A stretch of DNA of 64,000 nt from Gemmatimonadota bacterium. Its GTDB lineage: Bacteria; Gemmatimonadota; Gemmatimonadetes; Gemmatimonadales; GWC2-71-9. Within the stretch, counting starts at the first letter, position 1; each line of letters begins with the position of its first letter. Shown in pieces: positions 8,849-18,401 of this stretch. The notes beneath the pieces are model-generated. The model ran no database searches. It had not been told where the DNA came from and saw only the letters and a list, made by a program, of their open reading frames with translations. The position numbers and the translations under genes are program-made. Where the stretch lies: positions 36,666 to 100,665 of the forward strand of contig VGVQ01000015.1 of NCBI GenBank assembly GCA_016874005.1, written 5' to 3'.

Positions 8849-10249
8849 TCAGGCCGCCAGCTTGTTGGCCGCGTTCAGCGCCGCCACCTTGTAGCACTCG
8901 GCCAGGGTGGGATAGTTGAAGATCGTTCGGAGGAAGTAGTCGAGCCCGCCACCGAGCCCGATCACCGTCTGGCCGATGTGCAACAACTCGGTGGCGCCGG
9001 TCCCGATGATATGGACGCCGAGCAACCGGCGATCCTCTCGCCCGAAGAGCAGCTTGAGCATTCCATCACCGTCGCCCAGGATCTGGCCCCGGGCGATCTC
9101 CCGATACCGGGCGATTCCCACCTCGTAGGGCTCCTTCCGCTCGGTGAGCAGGTGCTCCGGATCGCCCACCATCGAGATCTCGGGAATGGCGTAGATCCCA
9201 ATCGGGAAATGCGCCGCCATCGGCGGGGCGGGAAGGCCTAACGCGTGGCACGCCGCCAACCGGCCCTGTTCGCTCGAGGTCGCGGCGAGACTGGGATAGC
9301 CGATCACGTCGCCGGCGGCGAAGATGTGGGGAACCGGGGTGCGGTAGTGCTCGTCCACGGTGAGCCGGCCCCGGCCATCGGCCTGGAGACCCGCCGCGGC
9401 CACGTTGAGGTCGCCGGTGGCACCGACCCGACCGATCGAGAACAGCACCGCGTCGGTGGTGATCCGTTTGCCGGACTCGAGCATCACGAGGGCTTTCCGC
9501 GGCGGCCCTTCGACCACCTCGATCCGCTCGACGCCTTCCCGGGGGCGAAAGGTCACCTTCTTGCGCCGCATCTGGTGAATCAGCTCGTCGACGATCTCCT
9601 GGTCGAGGAACTCGAGCGGGCGCTCTCGGCGGTCCACCACGGTGACCTCCACCCCGACCGCCGCGAACATCGAGGCGTACTCGATCCCGATGACGCCGGC
9701 GCCGACGACCACCATGCTCTTCGGCAACTTGGTGAGACGGGCGATGTCGTCGCTGGTCAGCACCACCTCGCCGTCGCTGGTAACTCCCGGCGGATCCGCC
9801 GGCCGAGTCCCGCAGGCCACCAGAATGCTCTCGGCGCTGACCTCTCGGCGTCCATCCGGGCTGGTGATGGCCACCGTGTGGGGACCGACGAAGCTCGCCT
9901 GACCCCTGAGAATGGTGACGTCGTTGCGGCGGAGCTGATCCTCGATCACTCCGCACTCGTCGCGAACCACCTGGCCGACCCGGTCGAGCAATTGATCCGC
10001 GCTGGGCCGATACTCGAGCTTGGCGAATCGCCGGCGTTCCGGATGATCCCGCAGGGCCGCGAAGTTGAGGACCGCCTCCCTGAAGGTCTTGGAGGGAATG
10101 GTCCCGGTGTCGAGACAGGCCCCGCCCACTACCAGCCGCCGCTCGACGATTGCCGCCCGGCGCCCGGCCTTGGCGGCCTGCACCGCCGCCCGTTGCCCCG
10201 CCGGGCCCGAGCCGATACAGAGCAGATCGAAGTCATATTGAGCCGACAT
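8849..10249 (-). CDS. sthA: Si-specific NAD(P)(+) transhydrogenase, soluble (SthA)
   Basis: 466 residues. It belongs to the pyridine nucleotide-disulphide oxidoreductase fold: FAD-binding G-S-G-P-A-G near residue 13, a second G-x-G-x-x-G (G-A-G-V-I-G-I-E-Y) near 180, and a C-terminal dimerisation domain. The redox motif reads G-G-A-C-L-D-T-G-T-I-P-S-K with one cysteine and T-I-P-S-K in place of C-x-x-x-x-C. This is characteristic of the soluble transhydrogenase, not lipoamide dehydrogenase. It transfers hydride between NADPH and NAD in the cytoplasm. The ATG at 10249 is used because the frame upstream of it is shadow-like. Confidence 0.85.
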   Translation of the reverse strand: MSAQYDFDLLCIGSGPAGQRAAVQAAKAGRRAAIVERRLVVGGACLDTGTIPSKTFREAVLNFAALRDHPERRRFAKLEYRPSADQLLDRVGQVVRDECGVIEDQLRRNDVTILRGQASFVGPHTVAITSPDGRREVSAESILVACGTRPADPPGVTSDGEVVLTSDDIARLTKLPKSMVVVGAGVIGIEYASMFAAVGVEVTVVDRRERPLEFLDQEIVDELIHQMRRKKVTFRPREGVERIEVVEGPPRKALVMLESGKRITTDAVLFSIGRVGATGDLNVAAAGLQADGRGRLTVDEHYRTPVPHIFAAGDVIGYPSLAATSSEQGRLAACHALGLPAPPMAAHFPIGIYAIPEISMVGDPEHLLTERKEPYEVGIARYREIARGQILGDGDGMLKLLFGREDRRLLGVHIIGTGATELLHIGQTVIGLGGGLDYFLRTIFNYPTLAECYKVAALNAANKLAA

Positions 10250-10382
10250 GGTCTTGGGGTATCGACCGCCCGGCTCCCGAGTTGAGAACGGCGTCCGGCT
10301 TCCAGTCCCGGAGCCAGGCCCATGGGCGCCGGTGGCCGGGCCACCCCGCCCCGGACGTCTGGCCATGGCTTTCGGGCTCGGG

Positions 10383-10388
10383 TAGCTT
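10383..10388 (+). promoter_or_regulatory. -10 element before the tannase-like gene
   Basis: GG-TAGCTT, 26 nt before the ATG at 10415; fits the TAnnTT pattern seen elsewhere in the window. No clear -35. Confidence 0.4.
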
Positions 10389-10414
10389 CTCGTTCCCCAC
10401 CACCGAAGCGAAAC

Positions 10415-11947
10415 ATGACCCGACTGGTCCTGACGATTGTCGCCGCAGCGTCGAACGTAGCCCCAGCCGAAGCCGACAGCCGGGACCTCCGCTCGCCGGC
10501 GCCGGCATGCGAAACGCTCTCGAGCCTCAGGCTACCCGACGTCCGGATCACCGAGGCCGTCGCCGTCGCCGCGCGCCCCGACGCGACCACCGGGATCCGG
10601 GTCGCCCACTGTCGGGTACGGGGCGTGGTCGGCCAGGAGATCAACTTCCTCGGGTACCTGCCCAGCGACTGGAACCGCCGCTTCCTGATGGGCGGTGGGG
10701 GCGGGTTCGTCGGCGCCGTCAGCGCGCCGAGCGAGGAAGTCAACGCGGGCTATGCCACGGTCGGCACCGACACCGGCCATCAGGGATCGCCGATTCAGGC
10801 CGGCTGGGCCCTGGGCCATCTCGAGCGGTTCGTCAATTACGGTCACCTGGCGGTTCACCGGGTCGCCGAGGCCGCCAAGGCGGTGATCCGGGCCCACTAT
10901 GGAGCCGATCCGGACTATTCCTACTTCGTCGGCTGTTCCAACGGCGGCCGTCAGGCGTTGATGGAAGCCCAGCGATACCCCAACGATTTCGACGGGATCG
11001 TCTCCGGAGCGCCGGCGTTCAACTTCACCGAGATCGCCCACTCGTTCGTTCGCAACATCAAAGCGGCCTTCCCGAATCCGGCGAGCCTCCGTCCGATCCT
11101 CACGCCCGAGGCGCTGGCGGTGATCGAGGCCAAAACGCTCGAGGCCTGCGACGGCGCCGATGGCTTGACCGACGGAGTCATCGACGATCCTCGGTCGTGT
11201 CGATTCAGCCTGGAGCGGATCCCGACCTGCGCCGCCGGCCGGCGGAGGGACTGCCTAACAGCGGCCCAGAAACGCCTCGCGGCGACCATTTACCGGCCGG
11301 TGGCGGGCCGGACCGGCCAGGTGGTCTATCCCGGCCAGCCGGTCGGGGGCGAGGGCCAACCGGGCGGTTGGGCGGACTGGATCACCGGCCGGGGGCAGAC
11401 CACGGCGAACCCCTCGGTCCCGAGCGCCCAGTGGGCCTTCGGGACGGAGTTCTTCAAATACCTGGTCTTCCAGGACCCCGAATGGAACTACGCCAGCTAC
11501 GATCTCACCGGGGCCGAGCGGGATACCCGACTCGCCAGGACCGTCCTGAACGCCGACAACCCCGACCTATCGGCCTTCGCCGCGCGGGGCGGCCGCTTGC
11601 TGCTCTGGCATGGCTGGTCGGATCCGGCCCTGAACGCCCTGGCGACGATCGACTACCACGGTCGAGTCCTCGCCAAGACCCCAAACGCGGGCGATCACGT
11701 TAGGCTCTTCCTGATGCCGGGCGTCCTCCATTGCGCCGGCGGCCCCGCCCCCGACCGGGTCGACTGGGCCAAGGCCATCAGCACCTGGGTCGAGACCAAG
11801 CAGGCGCCGGAGCGGCTCACGGCCACCAAGCTCGGCGCCGGCGGCCAACCGACCAAGACCCGGCCGCTGTGTGCCTACCCCGCCCGGGCCGTGTATCGCG
11901 GCACCGGGAGCGGTGACGACGAGTCGCACTTCGAGTGCCGTTCGTGA
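10415..11947 (+). CDS. tannase/feruloyl esterase family alpha/beta hydrolase, secreted
   Basis: 510 residues with a short N-terminal export signal (about 1-20). The tannase/feruloyl esterase fold is indicated by G-G-G-G-F near residue 91, the nucleophile Ser175 in G-C-S-N-G-G-R, an acid in H-G-W-S-D-P-A near 400, and the His in L-H-C-A-G-G near 440. Several cysteines are spaced as in the family's disulphides, including the pair that bridges the Ser and His loops (Cys174 next to Ser). Members release phenolic acids from plant cell-wall polymers or split hydrolysable tannins. The exact substrate is not determined. It converges with xth, with one base between stops. Confidence 0.85.
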   Translation: MTRLVLTIVAAASNVAPAEADSRDLRSPAPACETLSSLRLPDVRITEAVAVAARPDATTGIRVAHCRVRGVVGQEINFLGYLPSDWNRRFLMGGGGGFVGAVSAPSEEVNAGYATVGTDTGHQGSPIQAGWALGHLERFVNYGHLAVHRVAEAAKAVIRAHYGADPDYSYFVGCSNGGRQALMEAQRYPNDFDGIVSGAPAFNFTEIAHSFVRNIKAAFPNPASLRPILTPEALAVIEAKTLEACDGADGLTDGVIDDPRSCRFSLERIPTCAAGRRRDCLTAAQKRLAATIYRPVAGRTGQVVYPGQPVGGEGQPGGWADWITGRGQTTANPSVPSAQWAFGTEFFKYLVFQDPEWNYASYDLTGAERDTRLARTVLNADNPDLSAFAARGGRLLLWHGWSDPALNALATIDYHGRVLAKTPNAGDHVRLFLMPGVLHCAGGPAPDRVDWAKAISTWVETKQAPERLTATKLGAGGQPTKTRPLCAYPARAVYRGTGSGDDESHFECRS

Positions 11948-11948
11948 C

Positions 11949-12716
11949 TCAGCTGAGCTCGATCACCACCGGCGCGTGATCGCTGGGCAGTTTGCCCTTG
12001 CGTTCGTTCCGGTCGACCCAGGCGCCGGTGCACCTGGTCACCAGCGGCTTGGTGATGAAGATGTGATCGATCCGAAGTCCGTTCCCCTTGGGAAAGGCGA
12101 GCATCCGGTAGTCCCACCACGAATAGGGACCCGGTCCCTGGTGGTGGAGGCGGACGGCGTCGACGAAACCCCAGGTCGCGATGGCGGCCAGCCGCTGCCG
12201 GGCCTCCGCCTGGCAAAGAACGCTCCCGGCCCACTCCTCGGGCCGGGCCACGTCCCGATCGTCCGGCGCGACGTTGAAATCGCCGCACAACACGAGGGGG
12301 CCGTCCGGGGAGTACCGTGCCCCGAGGAAGCCACCCAGTCGCTCCATCCATTGGAGCTTGTAGGTCCATTTGTCGCTCCCGACCGTCTGGCCATTGGGGA
12401 AGTAGGCCGAGAGGAACCGAATACCCTGGTAGCTCGCGGCGATGACCCGAGCCTGATCATCGTCAGACGCGTCACCAAGACCGGTTTCGACGTCCGTCAA
12501 CGGGCCGCGCGCCAGAATCGCCACCCCGTTGTAGGTGCGCTGCCCGTGCCAAACGCTGCGGTAGCCGGCCGCGCCGATTTCGTCGCCGGGAAACTCCTCG
12601 TCGGCGACTTTGAGCTCCTGGAGGCAGACCACATCGGGAGCCGCCCGGCCGAGCCAGTCGAGCAGCCTGGGCAACCGGGCTCGGATCGAGTTGACGTTCC
12701 AGGTGGCGATCTTCAT
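11949..12716 (-). CDS. xth: exodeoxyribonuclease III / AP endonuclease
   Basis: 255 residues, the full length of the ExoIII family. Catalytic landmarks: N7 in T-W-N, E34 in L-Q-E-L-K, the central G-D-F-N-V-A-P and the final S-D-H-A-P-V, plus W-W-D-Y-R near 210. The enzyme cuts DNA at abasic sites and removes 3' blocking groups in base-excision repair. A near-consensus promoter sits immediately upstream on the minus strand (-35 TTGACC, 17-nt spacer, -10 TAGGCT) only 6 nt before ATG, so the mRNA is probably leaderless. Confidence 0.93.
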   Translation of the reverse strand: MKIATWNVNSIRARLPRLLDWLGRAAPDVVCLQELKVADEEFPGDEIGAAGYRSVWHGQRTYNGVAILARGPLTDVETGLGDASDDDQARVIAASYQGIRFLSAYFPNGQTVGSDKWTYKLQWMERLGGFLGARYSPDGPLVLCGDFNVAPDDRDVARPEEWAGSVLCQAEARQRLAAIATWGFVDAVRLHHQGPGPYSWWDYRMLAFPKGNGLRIDHIFITKPLVTRCTGAWVDRNERKGKLPSDHAPVVIELS

Positions 12717-12722
12717 TCCCGG

Positions 12723-12751
12723 AGCCTACCGAATCCGTTCCGCCCGGTCAA
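12723..12751 (-). promoter_or_regulatory. sigma-70-like promoter of xth, leaderless
   Basis: Minus strand: -35 TTGACC (12746-12751), 17-nt spacer, -10 TAGGCT (12723-12728), and the start codon 6 nt later. Transcription would begin at or next to the A of ATG. Confidence 0.65.
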
Positions 12752-12850
12752 CGCGCCGCGGCCGCCGAGACTCGCGACGGCCGCCGTTTGGACTTATTGT
12801 TCTCGGGCGTGCTATCGCGTTCCATCACCACATCCTCCGAAGACCCACTC

Positions 12851-15800
12851 ATGCGCCCGACACCCGCATTTCTCGCCGCCGCTGTCATCCTTGGTCTGGT
12901 TCCGATCGCCTCGGCACAACGCCGGCGGGAAGCGCCGCCGGCCGAGGCCAGACCGCTGATCGCTTCGGACCTCATGAAGCAGCTCGGCTTTCGGCAAATC
13001 GGCCCGGAAGGAAACCGGGTGGTGACCGTGTCGAGTCCCGTCGGCGATCCGGCGGTGTACTACGCCGGGGCCGCCTCGGGCGGGATCTGGAAGAGCAGCG
13101 ACGGGGGGATTCACTGGGCGCCGATCTTCGACGGCCATCCGGTCTCGTCGATCGGGGCGATCGCGGTGGCCCCATCCGATCCGAACATCGTCTGGGCCGG
13201 CACCGGCGAGCCGAACCTGCGCAGCAACATCTCGATCGGCTGGGGGATCTACAAGTCGACCGACGCCGGCAAGAGCTGGACCAGGATGGGCCTCGACAGC
13301 ACCGGCCGGATCGCCCGGATCGCGATTCACCCCAAGGACCCCAACACCCTGCTGGCCAGCGCGGTGGGCCATGCCTACGGCCCCTCGCAGGCGCGGGGCG
13401 TCTTTCGCACCACCGACGGGGGCCGGAGCTGGACTCGAGTGCTGTTCGTCGACGAGAACACCGGCGCCAACGACGTCGAGTACGACCCGACCAATCCCCA
13501 CATCGTCTGGGCGACGACCTGGCAAATCGACATCAAGACCTGGGGCCGAAAGAGCGGCGGGCCGGGCAGCGGGATCTGGAAGAGCACCGATGGCGGCGCC
13601 ACCTGGACCCGCCTAACGGGCAACGGGCTCCCCACCAAGCCGTTCGGCAAGGTGGACCTCTCCGTGGCCCAGAGCAACCCCAACCGGGTCTATGCCCTGG
13701 TCGAAACGAGCGACGGGGTCCCGCTTCCGGGGGTGGAAGCGGAATCCGGCGAGCTGTGGCGGACCGACAACGGCGGGGCGACCTGGCGGGTGGTGAGCCA
13801 CGACCGCCAGCTGGCCGGTCGGACCCAGTACTACAACCGCATGTCGGTCATGCCCGACGACGAGAACGAGGCCTACTTCCTGTCGGCCAGTTGGGCCAAG
13901 ACGCTGGATGGCGGGATCACTACCATCGACCCCCCGCCGGCCGAAGTCCCCGGCTGGGACCACCATGACATCTGGATCGACCCGACCAACCCGAGCCGGA
14001 TGATCGTCGCCCACGATGGGGGAGCATCGGTCTCGACCAATCGGGGCCGGACCTGGCACATGGCCCAACTGCCACTCGCCCAGATGTACCATGTCACCGT
14101 CGACAATCGGATCCCCTATTACGTCTACGGGAATCGGCAGGATGGGCCCTCGGCCCGGGGCCCGAGCAACAGCCGGATGGCGAGCTTCTTCGGCGATGCC
14201 GGCATCCCGAGGGGTCTCTGGCATTCGGTCGGCGGCGGCGAGAGCGGCTGGGCCACCCCGGATCCCGAAGACAGCAACCTGGTTTGGTCGACGGCGTCGG
14301 GGTTTGGCGCGGTGGGCGGCATCGTGGCCCGTTACGACGTCCGCACCAACGTCGCCACCAACGTCGAAGTCTGGCCCGAGATGACCGCCGGTCATTCGGC
14401 CGAGATGGTGAAGTACCGCTTCCAATGGACTTTCCCGCTGGTGATCTCGCCTCACGACCGGAACACGGTGTACGTCAGCAGCCAGCACGTCCATCAGACC
14501 ACCGATCAGGGCCGAACCTGGCGCGAGGTCAGCCCCGATCTGACTCGGGGCGACAAGAACCGCCAGCAGCTCTCCGGGGGCCTCACCCCCGACAACATCG
14601 GCGTCGAATATGTCGGGGTGATCTTCGCGCTGGCCGAGTCCAAGCTGACCCGCGGTCTGCTCTGGGCGGGCACCAACGACGGGCTGGTCCACGTGACGAC
14701 CAACGGTGGCCATACTTGGACCAACGTGACCCCCAAGGCCCCCGGGATGCACGAATGGGGCACCGTGAGCAACATCCAGCCGTCGCGCTACGACGCCAAC
14801 ACGGCCTACCTGACGATCGACGGGCATCAGGTCAACGACCGCAATCCCTGGGTCTTCAAGACGACCGACCTCGGCCGGACCTGGAAGCTGATCAATGCCG
14901 GGGTCATGACCTCACCGTTGAGTTATGCCCACTGGGCCAAGGAAGACCCGGTTCGCCGCGGGCTGCTCTATCTCGGCACCGAGAACGCCCTCTACCTCTC
15001 GTTCAACGACGGCGAGCTGTGGCAACCGCTCCAGAACAATCTGCCCCACGCGCCGGTCCACGACGTCACGGTGCAGGAGCACTTCAACGACTTGGTGCTG
15101 GCGACCTACGGGCGCGGCTTCTGGATTCTCGACGACATCACCCCGCTCCAGCAGCTCACCGCCGAGATCGCCGCCAAGGACGCCCACTTCTTCGCGCCCC
15201 GGCCCGCCTATCGGTTCCGGGTGGCCGAGAGCATCATGGCACCGATCTACGACCCGAACACCGGGACCAATCCGACCTACGGGGCATCGCTCAACTACTG
15301 GCTCAAGACCGCGGCCGCCGACAGCGTCTCGATCGCGATTCTCGACCCGTCCGGACGCCAAGTCCGGACCCTCAAGGGCCCGGCACAGGCCGGCATCAAC
15401 CGGGTGTACTGGGACCTCCAGTCCGATCGGTCCAAGGAATTCCGGATGAGGACTCCGCCATTGTACGCCGTCGGTGTCACGGTCCCGACCGAGGGAAGAC
15501 CATCGCCCGGCGTCCAGCGGGTCAGCGAGTTGATGCCGCCGGGCCGCTACACCGTGCGACTCACGGCCGGCGGCCAGGAGATGACCCAGCCGCTCGAGGT
15601 TCGCAAGGACCCGAATACCGGTGGCTCCCAGACGGACATCGAGCAGAAGGCCGCCCTGCACCGCGATTTGACGGGCGAGCTCAACAGCGCGGCCGACATG
15701 GTCAACGCGATCGAGTCGGCCCGGGCCCAACTGGCCACCCTCAAGGCCACCGCCACCCAGGACGACGTCAAAGCGGCCGCCGATAGCTTGGAGCGGAAGC

Positions 15801-16096
15801 TCATCGCGGTCGAGGAAGACCTGGTGCAGCTGCGGATTACCGGTCGGGGACAGGACCTGATCCGCTACCAGGCCAAGGCCGCCGAGAAGCTGGTCTACCT
15901 GATCAACGACGTCGGCAGCTCCGACGAAGCCGTGACCCAGCCCCAACGGGACGTCGGCAACGTCCTCAAGGAGCGGGTCCGCGCGGCCCGAAGCGCCCTC
16001 GACCGGGTGATCAACACCGACGTCGCCGCGTTCAACCGGATGTTGGGTCAGCGGGGCTTGGCCGGGATCATGGCGTCACCGCCTCGGACCAGCTGA
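12851..16096 (+). CDS. secreted BNR/Asp-box beta-propeller (sortilin/VPS10-like) protein
   Basis: 1081 residues with a signal peptide (residues 1-23, cleavage after A-S-A). At least nine Asp-box variants of the S/T-x-D-x-G-x-x-W type occur from residue about 75 to 720, for example S-S-D-G-G-I-H-W, S-T-D-A-G-K-S-W, T-T-D-G-G-R-S-W and T-T-D-L-G-R-T-W. These are the turns of one or two beta-propellers. The C-terminal third holds an Ig-like beta domain and an alpha-helical region (about 920-1060). Such proteins, common in Gemmatimonadota and Acidobacteriota, are annotated as glycosyl hydrolases or VPS10-like; a catalytic activity cannot be confirmed. The ATG at 12851 is chosen for the signal peptide. 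A strong hairpin follows. Confidence 0.85.
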   Translation: MRPTPAFLAAAVILGLVPIASAQRRREAPPAEARPLIASDLMKQLGFRQIGPEGNRVVTVSSPVGDPAVYYAGAASGGIWKSSDGGIHWAPIFDGHPVSSIGAIAVAPSDPNIVWAGTGEPNLRSNISIGWGIYKSTDAGKSWTRMGLDSTGRIARIAIHPKDPNTLLASAVGHAYGPSQARGVFRTTDGGRSWTRVLFVDENTGANDVEYDPTNPHIVWATTWQIDIKTWGRKSGGPGSGIWKSTDGGATWTRLTGNGLPTKPFGKVDLSVAQSNPNRVYALVETSDGVPLPGVEAESGELWRTDNGGATWRVVSHDRQLAGRTQYYNRMSVMPDDENEAYFLSASWAKTLDGGITTIDPPPAEVPGWDHHDIWIDPTNPSRMIVAHDGGASVSTNRGRTWHMAQLPLAQMYHVTVDNRIPYYVYGNRQDGPSARGPSNSRMASFFGDAGIPRGLWHSVGGGESGWATPDPEDSNLVWSTASGFGAVGGIVARYDVRTNVATNVEVWPEMTAGHSAEMVKYRFQWTFPLVISPHDRNTVYVSSQHVHQTTDQGRTWREVSPDLTRGDKNRQQLSGGLTPDNIGVEYVGVIFALAESKLTRGLLWAGTNDGLVHVTTNGGHTWTNVTPKAPGMHEWGTVSNIQPSRYDANTAYLTIDGHQVNDRNPWVFKTTDLGRTWKLINAGVMTSPLSYAHWAKEDPVRRGLLYLGTENALYLSFNDGELWQPLQNNLPHAPVHDVTVQEHFNDLVLATYGRGFWILDDITPLQQLTAEIAAKDAHFFAPRPAYRFRVAESIMAPIYDPNTGTNPTYGASLNYWLKTAAADSVSIAILDPSGRQVRTLKGPAQAGINRVYWDLQSDRSKEFRMRTPPLYAVGVTVPTEGRPSPGVQRVSELMPPGRYTVRLTAGGQEMTQPLEVRKDPNTGGSQTDIEQKAALHRDLTGELNSAADMVNAIESARAQLATLKATATQDDVKAAADSLERKLIAVEEDLVQLRITGRGQDLIRYQAKAAEKLVYLINDVGSSDEAVTQPQRDVGNVLKERVRAARSALDRVINTDVAAFNRMLGQRGLAGIMASPPRTS

Positions 16097-16115
16097 CCTC
16101 GGTCGGCCCGGACAG

Positions 16116-16155
16116 GAGTCGCCCCGGCGGGGGTCCAATCTCGCCGGGGCGACTC
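16116..16155 (+). terminator. 14-bp hairpin after the BNR propeller gene
   Basis: Perfect inverted repeat GAGTCGCCCCGGCG at 16116-16129 and 16142-16155 with a 12-nt loop, 20 nt after the stop. Very stable. No T-run follows. Confidence 0.65.
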
Positions 16156-16192
16156 GTGTCTGCCTAACAGCGCACTGTCCCGCTCAGCCGGC

Positions 16193-16198
16193 TAGATT
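16193..16198 (+). promoter_or_regulatory. -10 element of the UbiB-like gene, leaderless
   Basis: TAGATT ending 9 nt before the ATG at 16208, placing the transcription start within about three bases of the start codon. No Shine-Dalgarno sequence lies between. Confidence 0.5.
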
Positions 16199-16207
16199 GC
16201 CGCCGCC

Positions 16208-17680
16208 ATGCGAGTCGTCTCGATTCTCCGCCACGCGATCCCGCTCATCGTCTCGGTGCTCCGAGATCGAAAGCGTTGGTTGCTCTGGGGCAAGCCGGCC
16301 GAGCGCACCGCCGCCTTTCACCAACGCCGGGCCGCCCGGGTGCTCCGTTCGATCACCACCCTGGGCCCGAGCTTCGTCAAGCTGGGCCAGCTGCTGGCCG
16401 GCCGAACGGACCTCCTGCCTGCCGAGTACGCCGAGGCATTCAACACTCTCACCGATCGGGTCCCCCCGGTTCCCGCCGCCGCGATCCGAGCCACGGTGGA
16501 ACGGGCGATCGGAGCGCCGATCGAAGACGTCTTCGACCGGTTCGACCTCGAGCCGATCGCCGCCGGGTCGCTGGGGCAGGTTCATCGGGCTCGGTGGCGG
16601 GGCCGCGAGGTCGCCGTGAAAGTCCTCCGGCCCGGCGTCCGGGCCCTGGTCGCCACCGACCTCGTCGTGGCACGCCGGCTGACCGGCCGGATCAGTCAAC
16701 TCATGCCTAACGTCCATACTCGAGCCCTGCTCGCCATCGTCGAGGAGTTCGAGCGGCGGATCGGTGACGAAATGGACTTCGCGGTCGAAGCCCGGAATCT
16801 CGAGGCGGTCCGCGCCAACTTCGCCCGTAACCCGAGAATCCGGATCCCCGAAGCCATCCTGGCGCTATCCGGCCCCGACCTGCTGGTCATGGAGTTCGTC
16901 TCGGGTACCCGAATCGATGCGCTCGAGCGGGGCAGATCGTACGGCGGACTCGGCATCGACGCGATCGTCGAGCGACTCCAAGAGCTGTACATCCAGATGA
17001 TGTTGATCGACGGACTCTTCCACGCCGACCCCCATCCGGGCAACGTCTTGGTCGACGAGACCGGCCGAATCGTGCTGCTCGACTTCGGGGTGGTGATCCA
17101 GGTCGACCGAACCCGGCGCCGCCAACTCGTCGACACCGTTTTCGCGGCCATTCAGAACCAGGCCCCGGGCGTGGTCGACGGCTTCTACGCCTTGGGACTG
17201 GTGGAACCGGGCGCCGATCGCGCCCAGATCGAGCGGCTGGTGGAGTTGTTGCTCGACCTCGCGGCCCAGCGGACCACCACACGGGAGCGGATCGAGCTGT
17301 TGACCCGCGAGATTCTCCAGGAGCTGTACAACTGGCCGATCCGCTTGCCAAGCGATCTGGTGTACTTCGCCCGGACGTCCACGTTGATCGAAGGAGTCGG
17401 AGTTCGCTACGATCCGACCTTCAACCCGATCATGTCGGCCGGCCCGCTCCTGTGGCGGATGCGGACCGAGCTGATGCGATCCCTCGCCGATACCAAGGCG
17501 GTTCAGCAACTCGACTGGCCGACGGCGGTGGGCTACCTGCTCGGCCGGGCCGCGGCCAAACTGACCAGCGCCGGCGAGGCCGTCGCGGCGTGGTTCGCCC
17601 CGACCACCCCACGGCCGGTCGCCCCGGTACCGCCGGCTACAGCTCCTGCCGTTCGAAGACCCACGCCGCCGCCGCGGTGA
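16208..17680 (+). CDS. ABC1/AarF/UbiB family kinase-like protein
   Basis: 490 residues. Hallmarks of the UbiB/ADCK atypical kinase family are all present: K-L-G-Q in the N-terminal extension near residue 57, the ATP-binding lysine in V-A-V-K-V near 140, E-M-D-F-A-V-E-A near 190, H-A-D-P-H-P-G-N near 274 and L-L-D-F-G near 294. UbiB proteins support ubiquinone or other isoprenoid-lipid synthesis, using ATP without classical protein kinase activity. A proline-rich C-terminal tail extends 44 bp into the convergent ABC permease gene, an unusually long overlap. Confidence 0.88.
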   Translation: MRVVSILRHAIPLIVSVLRDRKRWLLWGKPAERTAAFHQRRAARVLRSITTLGPSFVKLGQLLAGRTDLLPAEYAEAFNTLTDRVPPVPAAAIRATVERAIGAPIEDVFDRFDLEPIAAGSLGQVHRARWRGREVAVKVLRPGVRALVATDLVVARRLTGRISQLMPNVHTRALLAIVEEFERRIGDEMDFAVEARNLEAVRANFARNPRIRIPEAILALSGPDLLVMEFVSGTRIDALERGRSYGGLGIDAIVERLQELYIQMMLIDGLFHADPHPGNVLVDETGRIVLLDFGVVIQVDRTRRRQLVDTVFAAIQNQAPGVVDGFYALGLVEPGADRAQIERLVELLLDLAAQRTTTRERIELLTREILQELYNWPIRLPSDLVYFARTSTLIEGVGVRYDPTFNPIMSAGPLLWRMRTELMRSLADTKAVQQLDWPTAVGYLLGRAAAKLTSAGEAVAAWFAPTTPRPVAPVPPATAPAVRRPTPPPR

Positions 17681-18401
17681 TCGCGACCGCGGCGATCGCC
17701 GCCGTGGCGAGCGGCCAACCGAGTTCCGCCGGCTTCGAACCGAGTACCTTGGCGATGCCGTCGCTCAAGCCGACGAAGCTGTACCGCACCGCCGGCGGCC
17801 AGATCGACGCCAGCAGGGTCGCGAACAGGTAGCCCAAACCCGCTCCCGCCGCCGCCCCCCGGGACGGGAATGCCACCGAGCAGAAGGTCATCACCGAGAC
17901 CAGCAACGCCGCCGAGACGAGCCATACCGCCACCGCGCCGAGCAGCGGCGCGGCGGCCAGCGGCGGGAAGAGCAACCTGGTCACCGCGAGGCAGACCATC
18001 GTCGCGATGGCGGCGAACACCAAGAGGAGCAGCAACTCGGCCAACAGCTTGGCGAGAACGAAAGCCGACCGGGATATCGGCTTGGTGAGCACCAGGATCG
18101 CCGTTCCCGCCGATCGCTCGGCCGAGACGAGTCCCGCGCCGGCGATGATCAAGGCCAAGGTCACCAGCTGGGACAGGTTCTTGATGAATTGGCCATAAGC
18201 GTCGGCACCAGTCGGGTCGGGGATCGTGATCTCGATCCCCGGCTGAGAGCCGGCCAGCGAGGCCAGCATCGTGGGGGTCAGGAGCGCGACGATCGGGCTC
18301 GTCACGGCGAAAAAGAGCATCATCCCGGGAATCACCCAGATCCGCCAGGTCCGGGCGATCTCTCGCAACTCCTTGACGAAGAACGCGCCGAAGCCGCTCA
18401 T
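17637..18401 (-). CDS. ABC transporter permease (ABC-2 type)
   Basis: 254 residues with about six membrane segments: one at 20-40, a cluster between 85 and 195, and one at 225-245. The N-terminal F-x-K-E-L-R-E-I-A-R-T cytoplasmic helix is typical of NosY/YhgE-like ABC-2 permeases. The start overlaps the ATPase stop by 4 nt (ATGA, 18398-18401). Together with the ATPase it forms an exporter whose substrate is unknown. Its 3' end overlaps the convergent UbiB-like gene by 44 bp. Confidence 0.85.
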   Translation of the reverse strand: MSGFGAFFVKELREIARTWRIWVIPGMMLFFAVTSPIVALLTPTMLASLAGSQPGIEITIPDPTGADAYGQFIKNLSQLVTLALIIAGAGLVSAERSAGTAILVLTKPISRSAFVLAKLLAELLLLLVFAAIATMVCLAVTRLLFPPLAAAPLLGAVAVWLVSAALLVSVMTFCSVAFPSRGAAAGAGLGYLFATLLASIWPPAVRYSFVGLSDGIAKVLGSKPAELGWPLATAAIAAVAITAAAAWVFERQEL

